This document shows positions 18,324 through 30,887 of a stretch of 64,000 nucleotides of DNA, piece by piece. Source of the DNA: Tannerellaceae bacterium (GTDB lineage Bacteria; Bacteroidota; Bacteroidia; Bacteroidales; Tannerellaceae); the NCBI GenBank assembly GCA_021203545.1, contig JAJQAZ010000063.1:1-64000 (forward strand), read 5' to 3'. Positions within the stretch are counted from its first letter, which is position 1, and each line of letters starts with the position of its first letter. The notes under the pieces were generated by a model that was not told where the DNA came from, searched no databases, and worked only from the letters and a program-made list of their open reading frames with translations. The position numbers and the translations under genes are program-made.

Positions 18324-19157
18324 TTAAAGAGGAAGGCCGTTTCTGAAATACTCTATCATTTCCCCTGTCAGGCTTAAAGAGGCATTGCCCGGTTCCATGT
18401 TTTTGCGGTCTATCCATTCCGCGACAGATAGTTCTTCTTTATCCATTGTAATCGTGTCATCTCCGTCCAGTTCGGCAAAGAAACCCATTAAAAGACAGTC
18501 TGTGAAACCCCAGGGTTGGCTTTTATAAAAACGGAGATTCTTTACTTTTACACCTGCTTCTTCCATAACTTCCCTGTGTACAGTCTGTTCTATGGTTTCA
18601 CCTATCTCGGCAAACCCGGCGATCAGTACATAATTGGTATACGGGCGATTCGCGTATTTGGTAAGTAAAAGTTTGTCACCATGGGTGACACCAACGATCA
18701 CTGCCGGAGAAATTTTCGGATATTCGCTGTTTGAACAGGCAGGGCATTGCAGCATCCGTTCGGCAGAACTATGTTGCATCGGTTGTCCGCAACGGCCACA
18801 AAACCGGTGATTGTTATACCACAAAGCCAGTCCAAAAGCTGTTGCTCCGGCAAAGGCCGTGTATTTAGGTTGTGCCTCTCTGAATATATTGACATCGGCT
18901 ATCCGGAAACCGTCCGGAACATTTTCCCAATCTGTCATTCCGAAATACCGGATCTTATCAATTGAAAAATAATAGATAATTTGTGAAGATGTTCTTTCCG
19001 GTTCTGCTAATTCGTTCAGCCGTGGCAGACGGATGCCGTTTTCGTCTTCGATGAAAACGACTTCACGCCCTTTGAAAAGAAAAATAAAATCGTTGCCGGT
19101 TGGCTGGATTGACTGATAAGAATTGTTGAATATATGCGGTAGTATGTCCTGTATCAT
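18324..19157 (-). CDS. nudC: NudC-like NAD+ diphosphatase (Nudix hydrolase)
   Basis: A 277-residue Nudix enzyme of the NudC type, which hydrolyses NADH/NAD+ to NMN(H) and AMP and can remove NAD caps from RNA. It has the zinc ribbon (CGRCGQPM near residue 118 and CPACSN about 18 residues on), the full Nudix box GFAEIGETIEQTVHREVMEE followed by AGV, and the family's SQPWGF motif a little downstream. Length is normal. It lies 12 bp from pflA on the same strand and may be read together with it. Confidence 0.92.
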   Translation of the reverse strand: MIQDILPHIFNNSYQSIQPTGNDFIFLFKGREVVFIEDENGIRLPRLNELAEPERTSSQIIYYFSIDKIRYFGMTDWENVPDGFRIADVNIFREAQPKYTAFAGATAFGLALWYNNHRFCGRCGQPMQHSSAERMLQCPACSNSEYPKISPAVIVGVTHGDKLLLTKYANRPYTNYVLIAGFAEIGETIEQTVHREVMEEAGVKVKNLRFYKSQPWGFTDCLLMGFFAELDGDDTITMDKEELSVAEWIDRKNMEPGNASLSLTGEMIEYFRNGLPL

Positions 19158-19169
19158 TGTTTCTGTAAT

Positions 19170-19901
19170 TTATAACGGCAATCCGGCTTCCCGGATTATT
19201 TTACGTGCCTCTTCTATCTCTTCTTTTCCTACAGGCGGAACATCTTTCAACGGATATTCCATTCCCATCTGTTCATATTTACTGACTCCCATAATATGAT
19301 AGGGCAAAAGTTCCACTTTCTGAATAATGGACTTATAGGGTTGCAGGAATTGAGCCAATGTATTTAACTCTTCTTTTTTATCAGTATAACCGGGAACAAC
19401 CACATGGCGTATCCAGACCGGTTTTTCTGTTTCCAGCAGATAATCCAGTGTTTTCAGCGGATTATTGCGGGGCGATCCTGTCAGGCGGATATGTAATTCA
19501 GGGGTAACAGCCTTGATATCCAAAAGAACCAGGTCTGTATATTCAAGAACCTCTTTTGTCTTTTCATTGAAAATGATACCCGAGGTATCCAGTGCCGTAT
19601 GAATTTCATTCTCACGGCAGAGCATAAAGAACTGTTTCAGGAATTCTGGCTGCATCAACGGTTCTCCGCCGGTAACGGTTACTCCTCCCTTTTTGATGAA
19701 GTTTTTATATTTAAGAACTTCTTCCAGCAGTTCCGTGGGAGTGAGTTGATATTGCCCCGTTGCTTTTACATCCCAGCTATCCGGGTTGTGACAATATAAA
19801 CAACGCAGCGGGCAACCCTGCATAAATATAACAAACCGTATCCCCGGCCCGTCTACTGTACCAAAACTTTCCAGTGAGTGAATATTTCCTTTGATTGTCA
19901 T
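19170..19901 (-). CDS. pflA: Pyruvate formate-lyase activating enzyme
   Basis: A 243-residue radical-SAM enzyme that installs the glycyl radical on pyruvate formate-lyase. The iron-sulfur motif is Cys30, Cys34 and Cys37 (GCPLRCLYCHNP), preceded by FGTVDGPGIRFVIFMQ, which is characteristic of PflA; the GGEPLMQ segment is the SAM-binding GGE motif. Length is standard. Its substrate gene pflB is on the same strand, but a GH78 gene with flanking hairpin repeats now lies between them, so it may need its own promoter. Confidence 0.95.
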   Translation of the reverse strand: MTIKGNIHSLESFGTVDGPGIRFVIFMQGCPLRCLYCHNPDSWDVKATGQYQLTPTELLEEVLKYKNFIKKGGVTVTGGEPLMQPEFLKQFFMLCRENEIHTALDTSGIIFNEKTKEVLEYTDLVLLDIKAVTPELHIRLTGSPRNNPLKTLDYLLETEKPVWIRHVVVPGYTDKKEELNTLAQFLQPYKSIIQKVELLPYHIMGVSKYEQMGMEYPLKDVPPVGKEEIEEARKIIREAGLPL

Positions 19902-19964
19902 ACCTGCAAAGGTACAGATATTTTCTTTTTTATCGGTGTTGATTTGAGATTTGAAGTATAGAGT

Positions 19965-20048
19965 ACGCAGATTACGCAGAAAGCGCAGATTTTCGCAGAT
20001 AAATTATAAAAAATCTGTGTTCTTTTGCGCTTTCTGTGTAATCTGCGT
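19965..20048. repeat. CGCAGATTACGCAG-type inverted repeat
   Basis: Arms 19965-19989 and 20026-20048 pair with one mismatch over 23 bases. The word ACGCAGATT.CGCAG recurs near 22972, and related AATCTGCGT words occur near 47590 and 50900. It lies between pflA and the GH78 gene. Confidence 0.75.
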
Positions 20049-20074
20049 GCCGGATATCCGCACCGGCATTCAAT

Positions 20075-22814
20075 CTATTTTAATTGTAATATATGCTTTC
20101 CGGAGGGTAAGTTGAACGACGTTACATCATCTGTTATACTCCTGTTTTTAATTTCTCTCTGTATTTCAACTGTCATTCCTTTGGGAAGAGTAACCGTAGC
20201 TGTTGTATTAGCCGGGATTTCTATCGTCCATTCTATTTCATTGCCTGTTTTTTGCCATTCGCTTCGAATCGTTCCATATACCGAATTATAGGATGCCTTT
20301 ACAAAGTCAAGTTTTTCGGGGAAGAATGGTCTCATAACAATCTTCTTGAAACCAACATCTGTTTTATCGGTGCTGATACCTGCCAGACATTCGTAATACC
20401 AGATCATCAGGTCGCCCAGTAACATGACATGGTTGGCAGAGTTCATGGCAGGATCTGCCGTATCACCATTCCATAATTCCCAGATTGTAGTTGCACCTTT
20501 TTCGATCATATATCCCCAACTGGGGTAAGTAGTATTGGTGGCAATTGTGTAAGCCAGTTCGGGATTTCCATTGTGAGTCAGTCCCCGCATCAGGTAACCG
20601 ATACCGATTAATCCGGTACTTACATGACTGTTAAATTCTCCCTCTGTTTTAGCAACAATATTCTCAAATACTTTTTCCTGATATTCCGCGGGAGTAAGAC
20701 CCAACACCAGAGATAGCATATTTGCCGTAACGGTATTATTGCCATATTGTCCGGTCTCTTTATTCAGATACTTTTCGTTATACGAATTCTTTATTTTAAG
20801 AGCCAGTTGGTCGAACTCCTCTTTATCCGCTGCGTATTCGTTGAGGTCTGCAAACTTACTCATAATCTGTAATAGCCGGTAGAAAAAGGTAGTACTTAAA
20901 ATTGCACCGTCAGTTTTCCGGGCCGGATCTTCGGAATGGATCAACTCCTGGCGTTCCGGTGGCATACACCAATCACCAAAGGTATCTTTAGTTACAATAT
21001 AATCTGTTGTAAAGTTAGATAAGATATGGTTTATCCACAGTTTCATTGCCGGATAGTGTTCTTTTACCGGGCGGGTATTGCCATATTGTTCGTACAGCAT
21101 ATTGATCGCAAAAATATATGCGGATGGCCAGGTTACATTTTCGGTGCGTACATCCCAATAGTCGGGCGCCACATCGGGGATACTACCTCCGGGCTTTTGA
21201 GCATCCCGTATATCTTCGATCCACTTTTCATAGAGGAGTGCCTGTTCCACCAGGAAACTTTCCCCTACACAGCCCATACCCCGGTCGCCCAGCCAACCCA
21301 TACGTTCGTCGCGTTGCGGACAGTCCGTAGGCATGCTCCGGTAGTTACCAATAATGCCCCAGTAAGCGTTTTTGTGAATTTGATTTAAGAGTTCGTTTGA
21401 TGAATAAAAGCTACCGGTATCATCCATCCTGTCATAAATAACTTTACCAGTCAGGTCTTCTAATTCAGGCGCTTCCTGTAAACCGCTTATTTCTACAAAA
21501 CGGAAACCGTGATAGGTGAAGCGGGGTTCCCAACTAAACAAACCGTCTCCGGCAGGAATATACCTATCGGTTACTTTTGCACTTCTTAAATTATCCAGGT
21601 ATAAATTTCCCTCCGGTGTGAGTAGTTCTGCAAATACCATTGTAACCGGTTTGTCTTTTTTCGCTTTTCCCTGAATAGCTAACCAGCCGACCATATTCTG
21701 GCCCATATCTACCATATACGACCCTTTTCCGGTAGGCGTAACCGAGACTGGCTTAATCTCTTTCATTATCTGTATATTCGGGTTTCGCTGTGCAATCAGT
21801 TTACCTCCGGGAGGTGTTACCTGTCCGGCATTCAGCCAGCCGGAATTATTGTATCCGTTTTCGCACCAGCCATGCAGTATACGGTTTGCATCAAACTCTT
21901 CGCCGTCGAATTCGCTGTTGGCTACAATTGGGCCATCCGTTGTAATCTTCCATGTTTCGTCGCTGGTGATAACGGTTCTCTTTCCATCCTTCTCTTCAAT
22001 TTCCAGTTGCATCAGTAATTTAGGAAATCCGAAATTGCGAACTCCATGTTCACGCATGGAAAAATAACGTCCGTTACCCAGTATTACACCTACCGTATTT
22101 CCTCCGTTATTCAACAGGTTTGTAACATCATACACATTGTAGTTTACATGTTTCGTATAATCGGTAGCGGTAGGAGCGAACACATCCCGGCCTACTTTTT
22201 CACCGTTCAGGTAACATTCATAGAAACCTAAACCTGTTATATATAATCTGGCACTCTTAATAGTTCCGGGAGCATTAAATTCTTTTCGCAGGTATCTGGC
22301 TGCCAGGCGTGTTTCGCCCGTCAATTTATCTTCTTTATTAACCGGTTTATCCAGTCCGATCCATTTTGCCTGCCAGTCCGATCCATTTTGCCTGCCAGTC
22401 CGAACTATCCATGAAAGCCATTGTAAAGTGGTTGGGTACAGTCCAGGGTGTTTCTCCTTTGTTCGTCCAGACTTTTACTTTCCAGTAATATGTCTGACGG
22501 GATTCCAACGGTTTTCCTTCGTACGGAATATAAATAGAATTGTCCGAAGATACTTTCCCGGAATTCCAGACAAGATCTTTCTCTTTTTCAAGGTTTTTAT
22601 GATTGGTTGCTACCATAATCTGGTAAGCAGTCTGATACACATCATTAACATCTGCCTTTAATTGCCACATAAAACGAAGGGGCTCCTGATCTATCCCGGT
22701 AGGATTGGTAAGCATTTCCACACGGGGGGGGGTGATAATCGCTACTTTTTCCTGTTTCCCTTCTGTACATGCAAATAAAAGGAGGATAAATAAAAAGGCT
22801 GTTATTTGTTTCAT
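20075..22814 (-). pseudogene. GH78 alpha-L-rhamnosidase, frame broken by a 22-bp tandem duplication
   Basis: Restored, this is a 905-residue inverting alpha-L-rhamnosidase. It has a lipoprotein signal (LFILLLFAC, Cys16), an N-terminal beta domain (DQEPLRFMWQL, then the QTYYWKVKVW block), a rhamnosid_N-like region (YLRKEFNAPG), and the (alpha/alpha)6 catalytic domain with DCPQRDERMGWLGDRGMG, where GH78 catalytic acids sit. A 22-bp segment is present twice in tandem (22355-22376 and 22377-22398), shifting the frame after DWQAKWIGL. With one copy the frame reads on as LDKPVNKEDKLTGETR and the whole length is an exact multiple of three. Rhamnogalacturonan or other rhamnosides are likely substrates. 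It sits between pflB and pflA. Confidence 0.88.
22355..22398. repeat. 22-bp perfect tandem duplication inside the GH78 gene
   Basis: Two identical 22-bp units sit head to tail within coding sequence; a third partial match of about 5 bases follows. Since 22 is not a multiple of three, the duplication breaks the reading frame, and loss of one unit would restore it. Confidence 0.9.
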
Positions 22815-22970
22815 GGTCTTTAAGAATTGAATTAAGTTTTAAAGGAGATAAAAGTAAGGTTTTGAAACAAATAACAATTTTCTATTTTGATATAATTAGT
22901 TTGGAAAATGATATAATTAGTTACTACATTCCGGTCAGGGAATAAGGCTTTTTATAGAATAACAGAAAAA

Positions 22971-23058
22971 GAACGCAGATTTCGCAGATGAACGCGGAAT
23001 TTCGCAGAAATAAATAATTAATCTGCGTGAATCTGCGCTTTCCGCGTAATCTGCGTTC
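22971..23058. repeat. CGCAGATT-type inverted repeat
   Basis: The outer arms are GAACGCAGATT and AATCTGCGTTC; between them are more CGCAGA and TCTGCG words, so several hairpin pairings are possible. It is of the same family as 19965-20048. The two copies bracket the GH78 gene on its pflA and pflB sides. Confidence 0.7.
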
Positions 23059-23084
23059 CCTATACTTTAAATAACCAGAAGTTA

Positions 23085-25325
23085 TTACAACGAATGATTA
23101 ATCGTTCTGGAAATTACATCCAACTGTTGTTCTTTGGTCAGTTTGATGAAGTTTACTGCATAGCCTGATACCCGGATGGTTAATTGCGGATATTTTTCAG
23201 GGTGATTCATTGCATCAATCAGTAAATCTTTATCAAAAACATTTACATTCAGGTGTTGTCCACCGTCAGGAGTAAAGTAACCGTCTAACAGGTTCGTCAG
23301 GTTTTCTACCTGCATATCACGGCTTTTACCTAAGGTGTCCGGCGAGATACCAAATGTATAGGAAATACCGTCGTGTGCATACTGGAATGGTAATTTGGCA
23401 ACAGAAGCCAGTGCTGCAACAGCACCTTTCTGGTCGCGTCCGTTCATTGGGTTCGCACCCGGAGCAAACGGAGCACCTGCCGGACGTCCGTCAGGTGTAG
23501 CACCGGTTTTCTTACCATATACCACATTCGAAGTGATAGTAAGGATAGATTGAGTCGGAACAGCATTCCGGTATGTCTGGTGCTGACGAAGGTATTCCAT
23601 AAACATTTCTGTGATCTTAACAGCGATTTCGTCGGTACGCTCATCGTTATTTCCGAAAGGAACATAGTCGCCTTCGCGTTCAAAGTCAACAGCCAGTCCG
23701 CGTTCGTCGCGGATTACTTTCACTTTTGTATCACGGATTGCAGCCAGCGAGTCGGCCACAATAGAAAGGCCTGCAATACCCGTTGCACGGATACGCTCCA
23801 CACTACCATCATGTAAGGCCATTTCGAATGCTTCGTATGCATATTTATCGTGCATATAATGGATCATCTTCAACGCATTTACATATACTTTGGCCAGCCA
23901 GCGCATCATCTGGTCGAATTTCGCCATTACTTCATCGTAATCCAGGTATTCGCTGGTAATAGGTGCATACATCGGCGAAACCTGTACACCGGACTTCTCA
24001 TCACGTCCGCCGTTGATCGCATACAGTAAACATTTTGCCAGGTTGGCACGTGCTCCAAACAATTGCATCTGTTTACCGATCTTCATCGGAGAAACACAAC
24101 AGGCAATACCGTAATCGTCACCATAAACCGGACGCATCAGGTCGTCGTTCTCATATTGTAAAGCAGAAGTATCAATAGATACTTTCGCGCAATAGTTTTT
24201 CCAGTTTTGCGGAGCATTGTTAAACCACAGTACGGTCAGGTTGGGCTCCGGAGCCGGTCCGAGGTTATATAATGTATGCAGATACCGATACGAAGTTTTT
24301 GTAACCATGGAACGGCCATCCACACCCTGTCCGCCTAATGATTCGGTAACCCAAACCGGGTCGCCCGAGAACAGGTCGTTGTATTCAGGTGTACGCAGGA
24401 AACGTACAATACGCAGTTTAATAATAAACTGGTCAATCAACTCCTGTGCCTCCTGTTCTGTCAGGATACCCGCTTTCAGATCGCGTTCGATATAAATATC
24501 CAGGAAAGTTGAGGTACGTCCCAACGACATAGCGGCTCCATCCTGGTCTTTTACTGCCGCCAGATAAGCAAAATAGAGGAACTGAACGGCTTCACGTGCG
24601 TTGCCTGCGGGTCTGGTTACATCGAATCCGTATCCGGCACACATCTTTTCAAAATCTTTTAGCGCACTGATCTGTTCAGATATTTCTTCGCGTTCCTGAA
24701 TGATCTCTTCAGTGATTTCCTGGATATCCAGACGTACCTGGAATCGTTTTTTCTCTTCGATCAGGGCAGCGGTACCATACAGGGGAACCCGGCGGTAGTC
24801 ACCAATAATACGTCCGCGTCCGTATGCATCCGGTAGTCCGGTAATAATAGCCGAGCGGCGCGCGGCAACCATTTCATCCGTATACACTGAGAATACACCC
24901 GCATTATGGGTCTTTCTGTATTTGGTATAGATCTCTTTGGTCATCGGATCCAGCTCATACCCATAGGCATTCAGGCTGTTTTCAACCATACGGATACCCC
25001 CTTTCGGAAAAATACCCCGTTTGAGCGGGGCATCTGTCTGAACCCCTACAATTACTTCGTTTTCCTGGTCGATGTATCCGGGGCCGTATGTATCTATTCC
25101 CTGCGGCTTTTTGGTTTCTGCATCGTATACGCCTTTTTCACGTTCTACCTTAAACATTTCGGTCAGTTTAGACCATACTTTGTTTGTTTTTTCGGTTGGT
25201 TTTTCCAGAAAGGATTCATCCCCTTCGTAAGGAGTGTAATTTCTCTGGATAAAATCTCTTACATTGATCTCATGTTTCCAGACTTCTCCTTTGAAGCCCT
25301 TCCAGTAGTCTTTTTGCTCAGTCAT
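23085..25325 (-). CDS. pflB: Formate C-acetyltransferase (pyruvate formate-lyase)
   Basis: A 746-residue glycyl-radical enzyme converting pyruvate and CoA to acetyl-CoA and formate under anaerobic conditions. The adjacent catalytic cysteines are in [11 protein letters not shown], and the radical glycine lies in RVSGYAVNF near the C terminus. The opening ([20 protein letters not shown]) and the length match PflB rather than the diol- or choline-lyase relatives. Its activase pflA is 3.2 kb downstream and the formate channel focA lies upstream. A good -7 box is at 25361-25368. Confidence 0.97.
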   Translation of the reverse strand: MTEQKDYWKGFKGEVWKHEINVRDFIQRNYTPYEGDESFLEKPTEKTNKVWSKLTEMFKVEREKGVYDAETKKPQGIDTYGPGYIDQENEVIVGVQTDAPLKRGIFPKGGIRMVENSLNAYGYELDPMTKEIYTKYRKTHNAGVFSVYTDEMVAARRSAIITGLPDAYGRGRIIGDYRRVPLYGTAALIEEKKRFQVRLDIQEITEEIIQEREEISEQISALKDFEKMCAGYGFDVTRPAGNAREAVQFLYFAYLAAVKDQDGAAMSLGRTSTFLDIYIERDLKAGILTEQEAQELIDQFIIKLRIVRFLRTPEYNDLFSGDPVWVTESLGGQGVDGRSMVTKTSYRYLHTLYNLGPAPEPNLTVLWFNNAPQNWKNYCAKVSIDTSALQYENDDLMRPVYGDDYGIACCVSPMKIGKQMQLFGARANLAKCLLYAINGGRDEKSGVQVSPMYAPITSEYLDYDEVMAKFDQMMRWLAKVYVNALKMIHYMHDKYAYEAFEMALHDGSVERIRATGIAGLSIVADSLAAIRDTKVKVIRDERGLAVDFEREGDYVPFGNNDERTDEIAVKITEMFMEYLRQHQTYRNAVPTQSILTITSNVVYGKKTGATPDGRPAGAPFAPGANPMNGRDQKGAVAALASVAKLPFQYAHDGISYTFGISPDTLGKSRDMQVENLTNLLDGYFTPDGGQHLNVNVFDKDLLIDAMNHPEKYPQLTIRVSGYAVNFIKLTKEQQLDVISRTINHSL

Positions 25326-25360
25326 TATAGTAGTATAATTATGTATATGTAATTAGACTG

Positions 25361-25368
25361 CAAAAATA
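25361..25368 (-). promoter_or_regulatory. -7 box for pflB
   Basis: TATTTTTG on the minus strand fits TAnnTTTG, about 36 bases before the pflB ATG. Confidence 0.5.
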
Positions 25369-25497
25369 ATGTTTTAAAACATATTTTCTACTATAAAACG
25401 TGATAACCTTTGTTTATTTCATCATAAATAAACTATATGAACCTCAAAAGTTTATAAATGTCTTTTGTACTGTTTTTCATATTCCACGGGAATAGCT

Positions 25498-25505
25498 TAT
25501 TTTTG
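25498..25505 (+). promoter_or_regulatory. -7 box for the leader/GH43-like gene
   Basis: TATTTTTG, fitting TAnnTTTG, about 35 bases before the small leader frame at 25540. Confidence 0.5.
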
Positions 25506-25539
25506 CTCAGAAATAATCCACTAATAATTAAAAATTCAA

Positions 25540-25617
25540 ATGAAACGAAGCATTAAAGTAACATTTTCGCCGAAGGTGGTAAAAAAACAGTCTGCTGAGT
25601 TCCATGCCTACATTTAA
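25540..25617 (+). promoter_or_regulatory. Conserved 78-nt leader, possible 25-codon leader peptide
   Basis: A small open frame (starts MKRSIKV, ends AEFHAYI) precedes the GH43-like gene by 13 bases. A 78-base homologue lies in the same position upstream of glyA (36741-36818, minus), with about 60 of 78 bases identical. One stretch of 20 identical bases (25592-25611) spans codons AEFHAY including third positions. A small CGCC-GAA-GGTG hairpin is matched in the glyA copy by CGCC-AAA-GGCG. Homology goes on through ATCGTATGAA at the start of each main gene. In the glyA copy codon 6 is TAA, so an RNA- or DNA-level role is as likely as a peptide. Confidence 0.6.
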
Positions 25618-25630
25618 AATCATTTATCGT

Positions 25631-26559
25631 ATGAAAAAACTGATTTATCTATCATTCTTTTTGTTTTCAATCCTGTGTTCTGTTATAGGACAAAATCAGG
25701 TTTATATGTTCTCTTATTTTACCGGAAATGGTGAAGACGGACTTCACCTGGCTTATAGCGAAGATGGTTTACAATGGAATGCACTCAAAAACGGAGAGAG
25801 TTTTTTGACTCCCACTGTCGGTGAGCATAAACTGATGCGCGACCCTTCTATCTGGCAGGGGCCGGATGGTGTGTTCCATATGGTATGGACTTCAAGCTGG
25901 ACAGACCGTGGGATAGGGTATGCCTCTTCTGTGGATTTGGTAAACTGGTCGGAGCAAAAGTATATTCCGGTTATGGAACATGAACCAACAGCACGTAACT
26001 GCTGGGCACCGGAACTTTTTTATAATGATACTTTCGGATTATACTATATTTTCTGGGCTACTACTATTCCCGGGCGGCACAGTGATATATCCGACAGCGA
26101 ATCGGAAAAAGGGTTGAATCACCGCATGTATTATGTGACAACGCGTGATTTTAACGAGTTTTCCTCCACACAGATGTTTTTTGATCCTGAATTTAGCGTG
26201 ATTGATGCTGCAATAATAAAGAACCGGTTTGACGGTGGGTATCTGATGATTGTAAAAAATGAAAATCCTAATCCTCCGGAAAAAACCTGCGTGTAACTAC
26301 AGTTAAGCGGATAGAAGATGGTTTTCCGGTAGAAGTATCCGCACCTATTACCGGCGATTACTGGGCAGAGGGCCCGGCTCCTTTATATGTGGGCGACTAC
26401 CTGTATGTTTATTTTGATAAATATATTGATAAGAAATACGGTGCTGTACGTACCAAAGACGGCAAAGTGTGGGAAGATGTCTCAGATCTGGTTTCATTTC
26501 CTGAAGGAACGCGCCACGGTACGGCATTTACTATAGATAGGGCGGCTTTGCCGAAATGA
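25631..26559 (+). pseudogene. GH43-like glycosidase, frameshifted in an A run
   Basis: An exported five-blade beta-propeller glycosidase, about 309 residues when repaired. The signal peptide (MKKLIYLSFFLFSILCSVIG) supports the ATG at 25631 rather than 25604. Propeller motifs include MRDPSIWQGPDGVFHMVWTS (acidic residue in RDPS), WAPELFYND, and WAEGPAPLYVGDYLYVYFD, where the Glu would be the proton donor. The frame ends early at 26296; adding one A to the six-A run at 26280-26285 continues it (NLRVTTVKRIEDG...) to 26559. Family-43 enzymes remove arabinose, xylose or galactose, but the exact substrate is unclear. It separates focA from pflB and carries the glyA-like leader. Confidence 0.75.
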
Positions 26560-26700
26560 AAAATGAAAAATGAAAAGTGAAAAATGAAAAATAAATAATA
26601 AATCCGGTTCCCTGCGTGCGCGCGGAACCAGTAAGGACTTTGTGTCCGGACAGGCTCTTTTTAGTGCCGGAACAGTATGAATTGAATCGTCAACCGGGCG

Positions 26701-26744
26701 GGTGACAAACGGCACCCCACGGGTTGACAAACGGCACTCCATGG
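26701..26744. repeat. Two 22-bp tandem repeats with TGACAAACGGCAC
   Basis: TGACAAACGGCAC occurs at 26703 and 26725, exactly 22 bp apart. Within 26701-26744 the two 22-mers differ at only a few positions. The flank 26689-26706 (GTCAACC..GGGTGAC) can pair as a palindrome. Just upstream, 26606-26629 is a GGTTCC/GGAACC hairpin and 26556-26595 is low-complexity GAAAAAT repeat. Confidence 0.65.
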
Positions 26745-26775
26745 GGGAACGATTTATTTTATACTGGCTATGGTT

Positions 26776-27564
26776 TTAAGGCTGCCTTTTCAGATACAAG
26801 TATCCGTATATGCATCCTACGAGGCCTGCACCTCCAACGATGTTTCCTAAGGTTGCAGGGATAAGGTTTTGAATAATGAAACTGCTCCAGGTGATACCGG
26901 CTCCGGTATAAATAGCTGCCGGGATAAAGAACATATTGGCAATGGAGTGCTCGTATCCCAGAGTAACGAAGAGCATAACAGGAATCCAGATGCCTATAGC
27001 TTTTCCTATAATATCTTTGGCTGCATAGCCCATCCACATACCCAGACATACCAGCCAGTTGGCTCCAATACCTTTAATGAATACGGTCAGGAAGTCCTGG
27101 TTTACTTTCAATGAGGCATAATGATGAAGATACTCTTTCCATGGATCACTGTAAATAAGTCCTGCTTTTGCTGTAAATAACCAGGCTACGATCTGACTAC
27201 CGACAAAATTGAAAAGGAAGGAGAGCGTAAGGAATGTCAGAAATGTTCTTCCGGTAGTCTTTTTCTCAATCCAGGGCAAGGTAAAAGCTGTACAGTCGCT
27301 GGTAAATAAATCAGCCCCGGTAACGGATACCATAATCAGCCCCACAGGGAAGAGGCTTCCTGCTATAAATTTGACCAGACCGGGATTTCCGGCACCAATT
27401 CCGGGCATACCACCAGCCACAATAACAGAAAGTAATCCTCCGAAAGCGATAAATGCACCTCCTAAAATAGCAAGGATACAGAATTTATGAAGGGGTAAGT
27501 TGCTTTTGTAGCAACCGGAAGATGAAAATTCTGATGCGATTTGGTCAGGTTTATTGTAATTCAT
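26776..27564 (-). CDS. focA: Formate/nitrite transporter (FocA-type)
   Basis: A 262-residue integral membrane channel of the formate-nitrite transporter family with six hydrophobic segments. Landmarks are the first helix LGGAFIAFGGLLSVIV, the GADLFTSDC segment at the family's conserved loop, NWLVCLGMWMGYAAKD, and LGYEHSIANMFFIPAAI carrying the conserved central histidine. Because pflB and pflA are close by, formate export or re-uptake is the likely role; nitrite transport is less likely here. A GH43-like gene in the opposite orientation lies between it and pflB, so it must have its own promoter; CGAAGATA at 27590 (minus TATCTTCG) is a one-mismatch -7 box. Confidence 0.92.
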   Translation of the reverse strand: MNYNKPDQIASEFSSSGCYKSNLPLHKFCILAILGGAFIAFGGLLSVIVAGGMPGIGAGNPGLVKFIAGSLFPVGLIMVSVTGADLFTSDCTAFTLPWIEKKTTGRTFLTFLTLSFLFNFVGSQIVAWLFTAKAGLIYSDPWKEYLHHYASLKVNQDFLTVFIKGIGANWLVCLGMWMGYAAKDIIGKAIGIWIPVMLFVTLGYEHSIANMFFIPAAIYTGAGITWSSFIIQNLIPATLGNIVGGAGLVGCIYGYLYLKRQP

Positions 27565-27623
27565 TTTGTACAGTCTTTATTCCAGCGCGCGAAGATAAGG
27601 AATGTTTTTCATTCTAACAGAAA

Positions 27624-27655
27624 AAGAGGCTATCTCTTTTCAGGGATAGCCTCTT
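27624..27655 (-). terminator. Intrinsic terminator after the GH2 gene
   Basis: AAGAGGCTATC and GATAGCCTCTT form an 11-bp stem with a 10-base loop. On the minus strand the stem ends in a T run, as expected for the end of the beta-galactosidase transcript. Confidence 0.8.
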
Positions 27656-27688
27656 CTTTAATTAAAAATACCAAAAGCCAGATATCTG

Positions 27689-30785
<3,097 letters not shown>

Positions 30786-30823
30786 TTAGTTGTTATATAT
30801 GTAAATAGTAATAAATTTCCTGT

Positions 30824-30831
30824 CAAATATA
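30824..30831 (-). promoter_or_regulatory. -7 box for the GH2 gene
   Basis: TATATTTG on the minus strand fits TAnnTTTG, 45 bases before the start codon. Confidence 0.5.
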
Positions 30832-30887
30832 GCAATTAATGCACAAAGTACATGTCTGTTTATCGTTCAAAAAGGGTGACAAAGTCT

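Noticed and set aside
22721..22735. G run (GGGGGGG) in the GH78 gene as another frameshift
   Set aside because: The frame reads through it into a sensible signal peptide, and total codon count is exact once the 22-bp duplication is removed.
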